Shown one piece after another: positions 1 to 10,400 of a stretch of 64,000 nt of DNA. The notes below the pieces were generated by a model, which was not told the DNA's origin, did not search any database, and worked only from the letters and a program-made list of their open reading frames with translations. The DNA is from Perognathus longimembris pacificus (lineage: Eukaryota > Chordata > Mammalia > Rodentia > Heteromyidae), in the NCBI RefSeq assembly GCF_023159225.1, contig NC_063168.1:53919398-53983397 (forward strand), read 5' to 3'. Numbering within the stretch: the stretch's first letter is position 1; every line of letters begins with the position of its first letter. The translations under genes and the position numbers were made by a program.

Positions 1-752
1 TGAGTCATTAGAGAGATGTTCACAGAGTTGGGGACACTCCAAGGATGTGCCTAAAACACTATTCTACTCCTTCTGCATGTTCTAGGCCAAGTCACTGTGG
101 CTCATGTCTCCATTCCTTTGGAATTTGGAAGTAGGAAGAGTTTTTATGAAAAGCAGACAAGCAACCTCTACCCAATGTCCCAGACTACCATTTATGAAAG
201 AATATAATACATTGACATGGACTCTTTCACAGTCCTGCAGTCTAGTTTGTCTGGAGCTGTTTCCTGATGTCCATTCATCTTGGGGTGAATCTCTCCCTCT
301 AAAGACTAGACCTTGGATTCAAGTGACCCTTCACCCTACTAGTTTTGAAATAGAAGACATAATTTTCTCAGCACCGGCATTAGAATGACAGTATCTGACA
401 GGAACAAGATGCCCAAAGAGCTCTCAGGGGCTTCTGGAATGGCATTGGTCACAGAATTTAGTGTCAAGGGATGGGAGACTTTTGACCAATCAGGAAACAG
501 TCACACTATCAATCCTGCTCATCCGAGGATTGATGTCTCCTGAAGAACCAAGCAGGCTGGAATTCCCAGCAATAGATTTTGCCAATTTTTGCCTCTTGAA
601 CTCATAATACTTTAGAAAAGGTACTAAGGTTATATGAGTCATTTCTTAATGGGTTATTTTTTTCTTACTTCTATATAGAAAGATAGAAGACAAGCAAGGA
701 GAAAGAGAGCCATGGTAACCAGATAGAAATGATCTGAATCTGGGTCACATAC
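1..752 (-). other. VIT: VIT intron (partial, 5' portion)
   Basis: This is intron sequence 3' of exon 753-856 on the minus strand, starting with GTATGT at 752. No further exon, SINE or simple repeat was recognised in it. The next VIT exon should lie beyond position 1. Confidence 0.85.
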
Positions 753-856
753 CTACATTAGAAAGCCCTCCCCTTTGGGTAATTTTCTCTATAGCTGTCT
801 TCAGATCTTGAGAATTCATGTGAGTTTTCAGGTTGAACTGGGTGGCAGGATTGTCT
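753..856 (-). CDS. VIT: VIT exon: first VWA domain, second part
   Basis: This 104-nt exon follows the first VWA exon of vitrin. On the minus strand it reads A, then 34 codons beginning DNPATQFNLKTHMNSQDLK and ending RGGLSNV, then a final G. It covers the middle of the domain up to the second metal-site loop. It matches the vitrin VWA1 sequence I remember, with the rodent-like QFNLKTHMNSQDLK spelling. The acceptor is a pyrimidine-rich stretch ending TTCAG and the donor is G|GTATGTG. It enters in phase 2 (completing GG|A, Gly) and leaves in phase 1, as expected after exon 15289-15436. Where a classical metal site has Gly-Gly-Thr, this exon has Gly-Gly-Leu-Ser-Asn, so the first VWA may not bind metal in the usual way; this is also so in the human protein as I recall it. 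The remaining VWA1 and all VWA2 exons are outside the window. Confidence 0.95.
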
Positions 857-1032
857 CTGAAGAATCAGAATAAGAAAGAAAAAATAGTGAGTTGGAAAGT
901 CATTCCCTTTGGGAGAAGACAGAATCATGGTGGATCCGTGGCATGGAGCTGTATCCAATACCCCACTGTGGACGGATGATGAAAGGAGGGTGGCATGCTT
1001 GTAGTATGTGTGAAGATGATCATGCTGTTTCA

Positions 1033-1244
1033 GGGCTGGAAATGTGGCTTAGTGGGCGAGTGCTTGCCTAGCATGCATGGAACCCTGGGTATGATTCCTC
1101 AGTACTACATAAACAGAAAAAGTTGGAAATGGCACTGTGGCTCAAGTGGTGGAATGCTGGCCTTGAGCAAAAAGAAGCTCAGAAACAGTGTCCAGACCCT
1201 AAGTTCAAGCCCCAGGATGGGCCCCCCCCCCCAAAAAAAAAAAA
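1033..1244 (+). repeat. IDL-Geo dimeric SINE
   Basis: A tRNA-like left half (gggctgga, tagtgg, gagtgcttgcct, then a diverged B box) is followed by a Geo right half (ggcactgtggctcaagtgg, gccttgagcaaaaag) and ends in a C-run then poly-A. It is moderately diverged from the youngest copies. Confidence 0.9.
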
Positions 1245-1504
1245 GTTAAGAAAGAAAGAAAAGGAAAATTGGGCGGTTTCAGAACTCAGAAAGTATGAGT
1301 TCTCCTTTTGACAGTTGCATTGCCCAGCTGTTGAGAAATCTTGAGAAATCACCTAACTTCTCCAGGCTTTTGCCTTCCTCACAGAGATTAAAAACACCGC
1401 CATCGAATCCATATTGCTGACGAACAGAACCACTGTCCAGAGGGATCCTGTGAAAATAAGGATCTCACCCATAGAGCAGCCTGTCCCCAGGCTACCCCAG
1501 ACTC

Positions 1505-1507
<3 letters not shown>

Positions 1508-1557
<50 letters not shown>

Positions 1558-1560
1558 AGA
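1508..1560. repeat. (GA)n microsatellite
   Basis: An almost uninterrupted GA run of about 25 units. Open frames across it are artefacts of the dinucleotide. Confidence 0.95.
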
Positions 1561-2248
1561 GCCTGCTGCTGGCTGACCCCTGGGCCATGCGGGCCCCCAT
1601 CCCAGCACTGGAGCTGCATGGGAGTGGTGGAATGGAGGCCACTCTACCCTTCTCATCTCATGGCTCCAGTGACCCATGCATTCTCCAAAGGCTAAAACGA
1701 TGTTCAGTGAGAGGCAGGATAAGGCTTTTTCTCACAAGATGAAACTCTGTGGATAAGCCATGAGAATAGGCTTGGAAACGGTTGAGCAGAGGGTATAGAA
1801 GACCTTTTATGATGTGCTGGAGGGATGAGAACTGTTAGGTGTGTGTGGACCCACAGCTGGGCTCCAGTGAGTATGTGTGGTGAGGCCACATCTCATGAAG
1901 AGTTGACAGCAAAACAGACAGAACCTTCTCTGTACACATTCAACCTGCATGGTCACCCAGACCCTCACCCTTCAAAAGCACCCACACTTGTTTTAATACT
2001 CTGCTGCTATCATCTTGAAATTCTTCATCGTTTCTGACTACCAGATTAGTAGTCAGCCAGCCACTACATCCCCAAAAAGTGTGATGGAGAGTTGTAAAAG
2101 TGGCTTTGCCACAGACACCAGAAGCAGGCACGCTGTTCTCAGTGTACGGGCCATGGCAGGTAGCAACTCCAAGGAGACTGCAGGGGATTCTTAGTGAGCC
2201 AGGCAGTGCTCTTACCAAAGACCCAAATAAAGAACTGAAATAGACATT

Positions 2249-2307
2249 CCCTCCCTCCCTCCCTCCCTCCCTCCCTCCCTCCCTTCCTCCCTTTCCTTTC
2301 CTTTCCA
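2249..2307. repeat. (CCCT)n tract grading to CCTTT
   Basis: Tetranucleotide CCCT units are followed by ccttt units on the plus strand. Confidence 0.9.
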
Positions 2308-2815
2308 GGCTGACCTGAGTTATCTAAATGGCAGGTGATGGCACACCGGGAGGGCTACATATCTTCATTCAAGATGGGGCATTGGGAAAGAAACAAACCA
2401 AGGATTCAACAAATAGGAACAAACAAACAAAGCAACAGGCAGAGTGGAGGAAACATGGGCCTCAGAACTGAGCATGAAGGGCATGATCCTGAGGCTGAAC
2501 ATCAGTGGAGGGAGCCACACAGTGAGAGAGTCCTAGGCCTTCTCTGGTTGTAATCTTACAGAACAATCCAGTAACTGTTGCATTCACTCCCTGGACCTGC
2601 TAACAGAACCTCTAGGTCCCCAACCTCCAGGCTGACTATTCTATTAGATGCCTTAACTTTTATTTCTGCCTCTGTATCTTTAGGATGACCCCTCCCACAT
2701 TCAAGTCCCCTTACTTCTGGTTGATTCTAGTCTCTGCAATGCTAGTGATAGCATGCCTGCTCCAGAACTCGTCCTCCAGTTCTGTTTCAAGCCTGACTGT
2801 AAAATTCCTCTGTTG

Positions 2816-3024
2816 GGGGCTGGGAATATGGCCTAGTGGCAAGAGTGCTTGCCTCGTATACATGAGGCCCTGGGTTCGATTCCTCAGCTCCACATATACA
2901 GAAAATGGCCAGAAGTGGCGCTGTGGCTCAAGTGGCAGAGTGCTAGCCTTGAGCAAAAAGAAGCCAGGGACAGTGCTCAGGCTCTGAGTCCAAGGCCCAG
3001 GACTGGCCAAAAAAAAAAAAAAAA
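2816..3024 (+). repeat. IDL-Geo SINE with target-site duplication
   Basis: A complete dimer: ggggctgggaatatggccta, B box ggttcgattcc, Geo half and poly-A. It is flanked by a perfect 15-bp duplication aaaattcctctgttg (2801-2815 and 3025-3039), the signature of L1-driven insertion. Confidence 0.95.
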
Positions 3025-3173
3025 AAAATTCCTCTGTTGAAAAACCATCAAAGTTTGACTCTCACCATGGTTGAGAGTCTGCTTAGCATGTGCCCTGGGT
3101 GTCATCCCCAGTAGCAGCCACAGCAGCAACAACAATAAAAACAATAAGGAGTCATCAGAAAGCTCCCTGCTAT

Positions 3174-3480
3174 GGTTTCAATAGTGTTTATGGGAGCTTG
3201 ATCCCTTCTGTGGCAGTGCTGAGCGATGATGGAACCTTTAAAAGGTAGGGCCTCTTTTTCACTCCCTTCTTCTTCCTGGCCATCATGGAGTGTGCAGCCT
3301 TTCTTCAGCACACACTCCCTGCTGAGGTGTTAGGCCTTGGGGCTAAAGCAAGAGGGACAAGCAACTGTGGATTAACTCTTTCAAAACAGTGAATCCAAAG
3401 AAACCCTTCATCCTTCAAGTGGTTTCTCTGTAGCATTTTGTCAGCTTAGACCAACATAACCACTTGAGTGGTAGTCTCAC
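3174..3480 (+). mobile_element. Worn LTR-like repeat (possibly MaLR type)
   Basis: The start (ctatggtttcaatagtg), the middle block ending ggtagggcct and the end region with tttctctgtagcattttgt resemble solo LTRs of the mammalian MaLR group as I remember them. No viral coding sequence is present. Class assignment is tentative. Confidence 0.4.
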
Positions 3481-3575
3481 CCAATTGGCCTCAAGTGTCT
3501 GTGATTCACTAGGAAGCGAATGGTGCTGCTTTCAATGGCTTTTATAGTGAGAATTTTGTGTCCTTTCTTTCCTTT

Positions 3576-3685
3576 CCTTGCTTTTGAAAACTTTGAGATG
3601 GGGATCTTACTATGTTGCCTAGCTTGATCTCAAACAACCTCCCAATTATCTGGCACTACAGACAGATGCTTCGCACCTAACTCGT
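3576..3685 (-). repeat. B1/7SL-like SINE fragment
   Basis: On the plus strand: gagatggggatcttactatg, ttgcctagcttgatctcaaa, ggcactacagacag. This is the antisense pattern of a 7SL-derived SINE. Confidence 0.6.
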
Positions 3686-4069
3686 GCTTTTTATCTTAGA
3701 AAGCCACAAAACTCTACAAAGTCTCGCAGGTCTGGATCTTGCTCCTAGTAACTAAGGATTAGGAACTTTTATAGACTGTAAAAATGACCATGTTCTTATA
3801 AAAATATACAAAGTCAATATTGACATTTAGAATTATATAATTGTCCACCACAGACAACACTACACATACTAATTGTAAAAAAATTAATTCATAAAAATTG
3901 ACTTACATTTGAAATTTTTAATTACATGTGGGCACTTCCAAATGAGTTTATCTTCGTTGATAAGCTTTCCAGAGTGTGTCTGAAGATTGTCATGAAGTCA
4001 GGGCCAATGGTTAAATTGTTGATCACAAATAATTTTAAAGAGCATGAAAATCAGACTTTCAAGGATTTT

Positions 4070-4286
4070 TGTTTTTGTTTTTTGTTTTTTTTGGCCAGTC
4101 CTGGGCCTTGGACTCAGGGCCTGAGCACTGTCCCTGGCTTCTTCCCGCTCAAGGCTAGCACTCTGCCACTTGAGCCACAGCGCCGCTTCTGGCCGTTTTT
4201 CTGTATATGTGGTGCTGGGGAATCGAACCTAGGGCCTCGTGTATCCGAGGCAGGCACTCTTGCCACTAGGCTATATCCCCAGCCCT
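4070..4286 (-). repeat. Young IDL-Geo SINE with 17-bp TSD
   Basis: A full-length minus-strand dimer flanked by a perfect target-site duplication, agactttcaaggatttt (4053-4069 and 4287-4303). Its sequence is nearly identical to the copy at 33926-34133, and it shares subfamily markers (cttcccgctcaagg, gtgtatccgaggcagg, ggctatatccccagcc). Confidence 0.97.
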
Positions 4287-4785
4287 AGACTTTCAAGGAT
4301 TTTGGAAAAAGTGGATTTTAGGAGACTTCTGACCTAATTGATCATTCAGTGCTGACCACTTTGTAGGTTTTTGTTTTCAGTGCTGTGGAAGAGCACGCTC
4401 TGGGGGGCTAGGCTAGCTCCCGGAGCTCCGCCTCAGCCAGTGATTGCTACTTACCCATCGTTTCCCACATTCTGCGCACGTGGTGATTACGCTCTGTGAT
4501 CACCAAGAGCACTGAAATAGGGCACAAGAAGTCACTCAAAGGAGAAACACAGGGTATGGCTCCTCTCAGCTGTTGGTCACCTCAGAGTAAAACATAACCT
4601 TGTTTTATATAGGTTTATCTTTGAAGACAGCAAAGTTCGTGTTTCTTATGAATAATTAATTATACCTAATATTTTGTTGTAATAAAACTTGAACTGCAAT
4701 ACACTGAACACTTTCCTGATTTTGGATAATGTGGCTGTAGATTTCTTTGACCTTTAGTTTCTCTGTAAAGGCGTTTATTTGTTTA

Positions 4786-4853
4786 TTTAGTTATGGTGGT
4801 GCTGGGGATTGAACCCGGGGCTTCACAAATGCTAGGTAAGCACCTTACCACTT
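4786..4853 (-). repeat. ID-like SINE monomer
   Basis: The antisense ID pattern ggtgctggggattgaaccc, gctaggtaagcacc, taccactt, without the Geo half. Confidence 0.75.
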
Positions 4854-4951
4854 TAGTTTACTTTGCTTTATCACTCAGACCACCAGGAAGCATTACAGTG
4901 CTACATTTGGAGGATATTTGAAATAGTGAAGTCACCAGAGCAAAGTACAAA

Positions 4952-4953
<2 letters not shown>

Positions 4954-4995
<42 letters not shown>
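4954..4995. repeat. (CA)n microsatellite
   Basis: A pure CA run of 21 units. Confidence 0.95.
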
Positions 4996-4997
<2 letters not shown>

Positions 4998-6247
4998 TAA
5001 ACACTTAAATTGAATGTGAAAAGGATCCTTTAAAATGGCCAAACAAGAAGCAAAGTCTTACCTTATCTGACCATGGCTGGAAATGGGTGCATCAGTAACT
5101 CAAACATTGTTCCCACCTCCACACATGTCTAGTAATGATGGTGAAAGTGCCCTGAGTTACAAAATTGGTGTCACACACCTTTGTGTTTAGTGAATAGGTG
5201 AACTTGGTAGGTTGAGCCATACCCCCTGGCTTGGCCAATTAGCAAATGAGCAGATGCACAAATCTTGGTTATCCACTGTAGCCTAGTTGAGGTGGCCCTC
5301 CTGGCTTTTGATTCCTTCCGGGGAGCACGCAGGAGGTAAGAGGTAACCGTGAATACATCGGTAAAGGCAAGCAAGCTGAATGTCCTCTTGTCTCATCTCC
5401 TTTCCAGTACAGATGAACACTGCCTCTGTTACATCATGGCTTAGGGACAAGCTCATCCTCACAGACATACAGTTGAGCTATTTATACATCTAGTAAAAAG
5501 GTCCTTTTCATTTCACTTAATGTCATTTCTTTAAGAAAGTATCACCTCCTTAACAAGATTGTGCAGTCCTGAAGAACAGAACCTCTGTCACACTTCTTTA
5601 TGTGCTTAGTGGATGGAGGAGGACTGTTTCAGGGGACTCTGAACCCTTTCCTAAAGGCTACATTGGTGATTATTATGATTATGAGCAACGATTACGATTA
5701 TGATTATGAGCATGGAACTCATCCTTGATGAGGGTCTCAAAGGCAAATGTAACCGAACTATGTGGATGGATTTTTACATCAGTCGCCACTGCAAATAATA
5801 TAGTGCAGAATACCTTAGACTGACTGTGTCAAACACTTAATACATCTTTGTTAAATTCCATGCTAAGTAAATTATGGAGCTGCATAAGTAGTTGGCCTGA
5901 AGAGTGTAGCAGTTCTTGGAAACAGGACACAGGAGCACATGCATCCATTTGTCCTTTTTTAGGATGGATAGGCTCGTGGCCAGGCATGTGAGCCTGGTTA
6001 CTTTCCAGCTACCAAGCCTGGAATGGTTTGTTATGTGGTATATTCTCCAATAGTCCACATAATGGAGGATTAATCTCCAGTGTGTTGGTGTTGAATGATT
6101 TAATCTTTAAAAGGCAGGCCTAAGGGAAGTAATCAGGTTGTGAGGTCATCATCTTAAGAAGGGATTAATGAAGGTCTTAGGACTGGATTAGTTCCTCCAA
6201 GACTGGGTTGTTATAAGACTACTTGGCACTTCCCTTGAGGCCTTCTA

Positions 6248-6366
6248 TTTTCTCCCTTCCTTCCTTCCTTCCTTCCTTCCTTCCTTCCTTCCTTCCTTCC
6301 TTCCTTCCTTCCTTCCTTCCTTCCTCCCTCCCTCCCTCCCTCCCTCCCTCTCTCTCTCTCTTTCCT

Positions 6367-6403
<37 letters not shown>

Positions 6404-6534
6404 TTTCTTTCTTTCTCCTTTCTTTCTTTCTCTCTTTCTTTCTTTCTTTCTTCTTCCTTCCTTCCTTCCTTCCTTCCTTCCTTCCTTCCTTCCTTCCTTC
6501 CTTCCTTCCTTCCTTCCTTCCTTCCTTCCTTCCT

Positions 6535-6582
<48 letters not shown>

Positions 6583-6585
6583 TTT
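6248..6585. repeat. 338-nt uninterrupted pyrimidine tract
   Basis: Plus-strand C and T only, in blocks of CCTT, CCCT, CT, CTTT and again CCTT and CTTT. It abuts the 3' (tail) end of the minus-strand SINE at 6586-6787. A 126-residue Ser/Leu/Phe/Pro open frame across it is an artefact. Confidence 0.97.
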
Positions 6586-6787
6586 GTTAGTTGTGGGGCT
6601 TGAACTCAGGGCCTGAGTACTTTCCTGAACCTCTTTGTGCTCAAGGCTAGCACTCTACCACTTGAGCCACAGTGTACTTCCTGTTTTTGAGTGGTTAATT
6701 GGACAGGGGACTTTGAACCATGGTCCTCAGATCTCAGCCTCCTGAGGAGCTAGGCTTTCAGGTGAAAGCCACCAGTGGCGGCTGAGA
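6586..6787 (-). repeat. 7SL/Alu-like head + Geo-like composite SINE
   Basis: In antisense: ggggcttgaactcagggcct, gctcaaggctagcactctac, ggttaattgga, then ctcagatctcagcctcctga. The head resembles Alu/B1 and the tail half resembles Geo. Confidence 0.85.
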
Positions 6788-7806
6788 TCTTCTTTTGAAT
6801 GTATCTTGCATGCACTTCATCTGCTCTTGAAAGCATCTCTACCACTGTGATGCTATCTGCTATGAGCTAAGCAGAAGCTTGTACCATGTGCTTGAGCCTC
6901 CTAAACTTTGAACTAAACTCTTTTCTTAATAAAGTACCCAACTCAGGTGTTTTGTTAAGCAACAGAAAATAGAATAAGATGGATATGATTGAAACATTCA
7001 AAGAGATATTCCACTAATTTTTTTATGTAAACAATTTTTGAAAAGAAGCTGCAGTTCCCTTTTGGCAGTGTCAAAGAGTTCCTCTGAAAATAAGAAGAAA
7101 AAAGTTTTATAATTCCCACGAGAAAATACAAAAGTGTCCTATGTTGGGAAGAACTTGGCTTCATGAAAAGAAATAAGTGAGCCAGAAGTTGGCCATACCT
7201 AGAAATGGGTTATATGTGTGACAGGAAATAGCTACTTGGTAAGTTTTTAAAAATCAAGGACACCTGCCAGAGACGGGCAGAGGTAAACATGGGCACAACT
7301 CACTAGGGCACTTATTAAATGTATAGGTTACCAGGCTTCTGTCTGAAGAAACCCAATACGTTTCTGGAATTTTTGTTTTGTTTTTAATCATTCTTCATCA
7401 CTGTCTCTCAGCTTCCATGTCCCCTTCCCAGGCCAGTGAGCTTCACTGCTCCATTTTCACACATGAACATGAAGTAATTTGACCATATTCACCTCCTTTA
7501 CCCTCCCCTACTCATATCCATACGCCCACAGACTTGCTGTAGATTCCTATCATTCTTCTGTTTAGTGCACGTTAATTATCCAAATGGATGTCCCATATGC
7601 AGCTACAGCATTTTAATCAGACTGACCCCCTCACCTCCTTTCCTTTTCCCCATCTGCCCCTTGCCCTTCATTATTCAACAATCTTCAACAAGTTTCCTTT
7701 TGCTCTCTTCATTCACAGAAGTAATGTATTTCAGGAGGCATGGAAAATGTTGAGATAAGGAATCCAGATACTTCCTTTTTAAAAATAACAATTTACTTAT
7801 TTCATT

Positions 7807-7887
7807 TATGTGATACCGAGGAATTGAACCCAGGGCCTCATGCATGCTAGGCAAGCACTGTACCACTAAGCCACATTTCCAGCCCTA
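7807..7887 (-). repeat. ID-like SINE monomer
   Basis: Antisense ID: gaattgaacccagggcctca, gctaggcaagcactgtacca, ccacatttccagccct. Confidence 0.85.
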
Positions 7888-9860
7888 GATTATTCTTATT
7901 TCCAGGAAGTTTGTTGAGTCCTGGGTTCTAGAGGGCCTCTGAAGCCATTTTGGTCCTGGCAGTGTAATTCTGCTAAAGTCCCAGGGTCCACTAGCTTACC
8001 AGTGACCTTTTCGTCCTGTGACATGAGGCTCTCAAAAGAATTTCTTTTTGTCAGTAGAGAAATATTAACTAATAGTCTCTCCAGTAAGGCCTTTTCCTCC
8101 GGTAAGGCATTACTTAAAGGTCATAGTAAAATAATCTATACTTAATCAACTAACTTTTGATACTGGCTAAAATGTGGTGATTTACAGATGAGGCATGCTG
8201 GTGACCTCAGGAAGAGGCTCCAGGGGACATTCCAGAACATTCCAGAGCCTGCAGGGGCGTTAGCAGATTTGTCTCCTTGAGGACATTCACTGGCTCAGAC
8301 TGAAAATGCTGCTCTCATTCCTTCTGGGGGAGCAGCTATAACCAGGTGCATGTCATAGGCCCACGTGTTAGGGGACTTTGAACCATCTCCCGTGAATAGA
8401 CACTGGCCTTTTACATATCTCCTAGCATCAGAGAAAGAGAGGAAGGAGCTTTTAGGGGGGTAGTTTTGTAATTAGTGGCAATAGTTCTACCTATCCATCA
8501 AAAAAAGAGTAGAAGATGAACCCATGTTCACCTGTCCCTGCTGGAAAACATGGATGCTCATTCTGCTGATCTGAGCTTTGCTCCAGAGCCAACTGGTTCA
8601 CCAGCTGCTAATCTCCCGCTGTGCTATAGGGCTATGATGTCTTAGCAATGGAGCTTGCCAAGCCGAGACAAGTTCATCCAATCACCTTGGGCTCCCGATA
8701 GGATGTAGACTCTGCTGCTGTGGGACCAGAATGAGGCCTGAGGCTCTGTATCTCTGAACAATCTCCCAGCTGACACTGTAGATCCCACTTCCGGGAGCAA
8801 TGCTTTCGTGGATGCTTTAAAAACTAAGAAAAATCAAGAGGAATAAGAAGTCTAGAGAAGGAAGACAGAGAGGAAATGGGGGGGGGGCATGGACTGATGC
8901 AGTTTTTTAATTGGTTACTTGAGGAGAGATAGGAGTGGCCAGGAGCATGGACTGCACAGGCCTATGAGTGTATTCATGCCTTAACTCTGGCTACACAATA
9001 GAATCACCTGGGGAGCTCTAAAGAAGATATTATAATGATGACATTTGGGATCTGCACACTGGAATTCTGATTTTATTGATTTGAGGTTTGGTCGGGACCT
9101 TGGGATTTTTAAGAGCTCCCTGGGCAGTTCTTATACCCATCAGGCTAGCCGTTGGATTCTCAAGGGGGAGAATACTCTCAGGGGAGCCCTGCATAGCCCA
9201 GCAAATATGTGCTGGGAGTTCAAGAAGAATGGCTGGTCAGAGTCAAGTGCTGTCATTTTGTATGTACCCCTAGAGAGAGGCATGGGGTAGAAAAAGCCAC
9301 GGCCCGTGTGCATGGTGTGCAGGCTATATTTACAGATCATGCTGTCTTTCTCAGGAGTATGCTTGTCTGCCTGTCTCTTAGACAGGGTGGGATCTTTGCA
9401 AGGATCCAAGCACCCAAGAAAATTAGCCCAGGCAGGTGGAGGGAGGGCGACTGTTGGGAAATCTTGTTCATTTCTGGAAAGTCACCAACACTGAGGAGAT
9501 AAAAGAGCTGAGGACAGAGCTGAGAGCTGGGCTCAGACAGGTTGCTGTCACTCTGAACTTGGAAGCTGAGCTAGGCTTTCTCTCCTTGGGGAGAAGTTGA
9601 TTCTCCACCTTGCACATAGATTGGAGTAAAACATTCAGATATCTACTTATTCTGCTTTTATAGGTCTAGGGTGTGGTCCAGGTACTAGAACCTTTTCAAA
9701 GCTACTTCTATAAAGCGAATGTGAAATCAGGGCCCAGTTGGTTATTTCATGCTCAGAAGCCCCCTGGGGGTGCTATGATTCCCCTCTGCAGCCCCAATGG
9801 AGACGTGTCTCCTGTCCTACCCCCTTCCATTCCTTCCTTGCTGCTTATTCGGGGAATGTA

Positions 9861-10400
9861 GCTGTATTTGTTTTCTGTTGCTGCCGAAACTGATGATTAT
9901 AAATGCAGAGTTAAAATAGGAAGTCTGAAGTCTGATTCAAGTCTTAATGGAATTATTCCAGGAAAACCTTTTGGCAGGGTTGTGTGGCTTTCAGAAGTAT
10001 CCAGGAAGAAGCTTTTTTTTTTTTTTCTGTGCCTGTCCTGAGGCTTGAACTCAGGGCTTGGATGCTGTTCCTGAGCTTTTTGTGCTCAAGGCTAGCGCTC
10101 TGCCATTTGAAGGCTAGCGCTCTACCAATTGAGTCACAGTGCCACTTCTAGCTTTTTGGTGGTTAAGTGGAGATAAGAGTCTTATAGACTTCCTGCTCAG
10201 GCTGGCTTTGAATTGTGATCTTCCAGATCTCAGCCTCCTCAGTAACTAAAATTATAGACATGAGCCACCAGCTCCTGGCTTGAAATGATTTCCTTTCTCT
10301 GGCTCCTTGGGATGTCTGGGTCCCTTGTGCAGAGTCTCTTCTTTCATCTCACTGTCTCTTCTTGGGAAACATTGTCTATTTATATAGACAAGTGATTAGA
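9861..10400 (+). repeat. Old interspersed repeat, interrupted by SINE
   Basis: The block tgtatttgttttctgttgct resembles the start of a common old mammalian repeat. The following sequence is weak and interrupted by the SINE at 10010-10281. Class unknown. Confidence 0.3.
10010..10281 (-). repeat. 7SL-like + Geo-like composite SINE with internal duplication
   Basis: A T-run is followed by gaggcttgaactcagggctt, ggttaagtggagataagagt and gatctcagcctcctcagtaa. The segment aaggctagcgctct occurs twice (near 10088 and 10111), a local duplication inside the element. Confidence 0.85.

Larger units (their letters stand above)
6075..6985 (+). mobile_element. LTR-like repeat split by a SINE and pyrimidine tract
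   Basis: The left part (6075-6245: tttaaaaggcaggcct, aagaagggattaatg, tgggttgttataag) and right part (6788-6985: cttaataaagtacccaactc, aggtgttttgtt) together resemble one solo LTR of the MaLR/MLT kind. They are interrupted by 6248-6787. No coding sequence is present. Family assignment is from memory and tentative. Confidence 0.45.

Noticed and set aside
2816..2900. tRNA-like gene with a B box
   Set aside because: The A and B boxes belong to the left half of a dispersed SINE with TSD and poly-A; it is not a functional tRNA gene.
6223..6603. 126-residue Ser/Leu/Phe/Pro-rich frame
   Set aside because: Pure translation of a CCTT/CTTT microsatellite.
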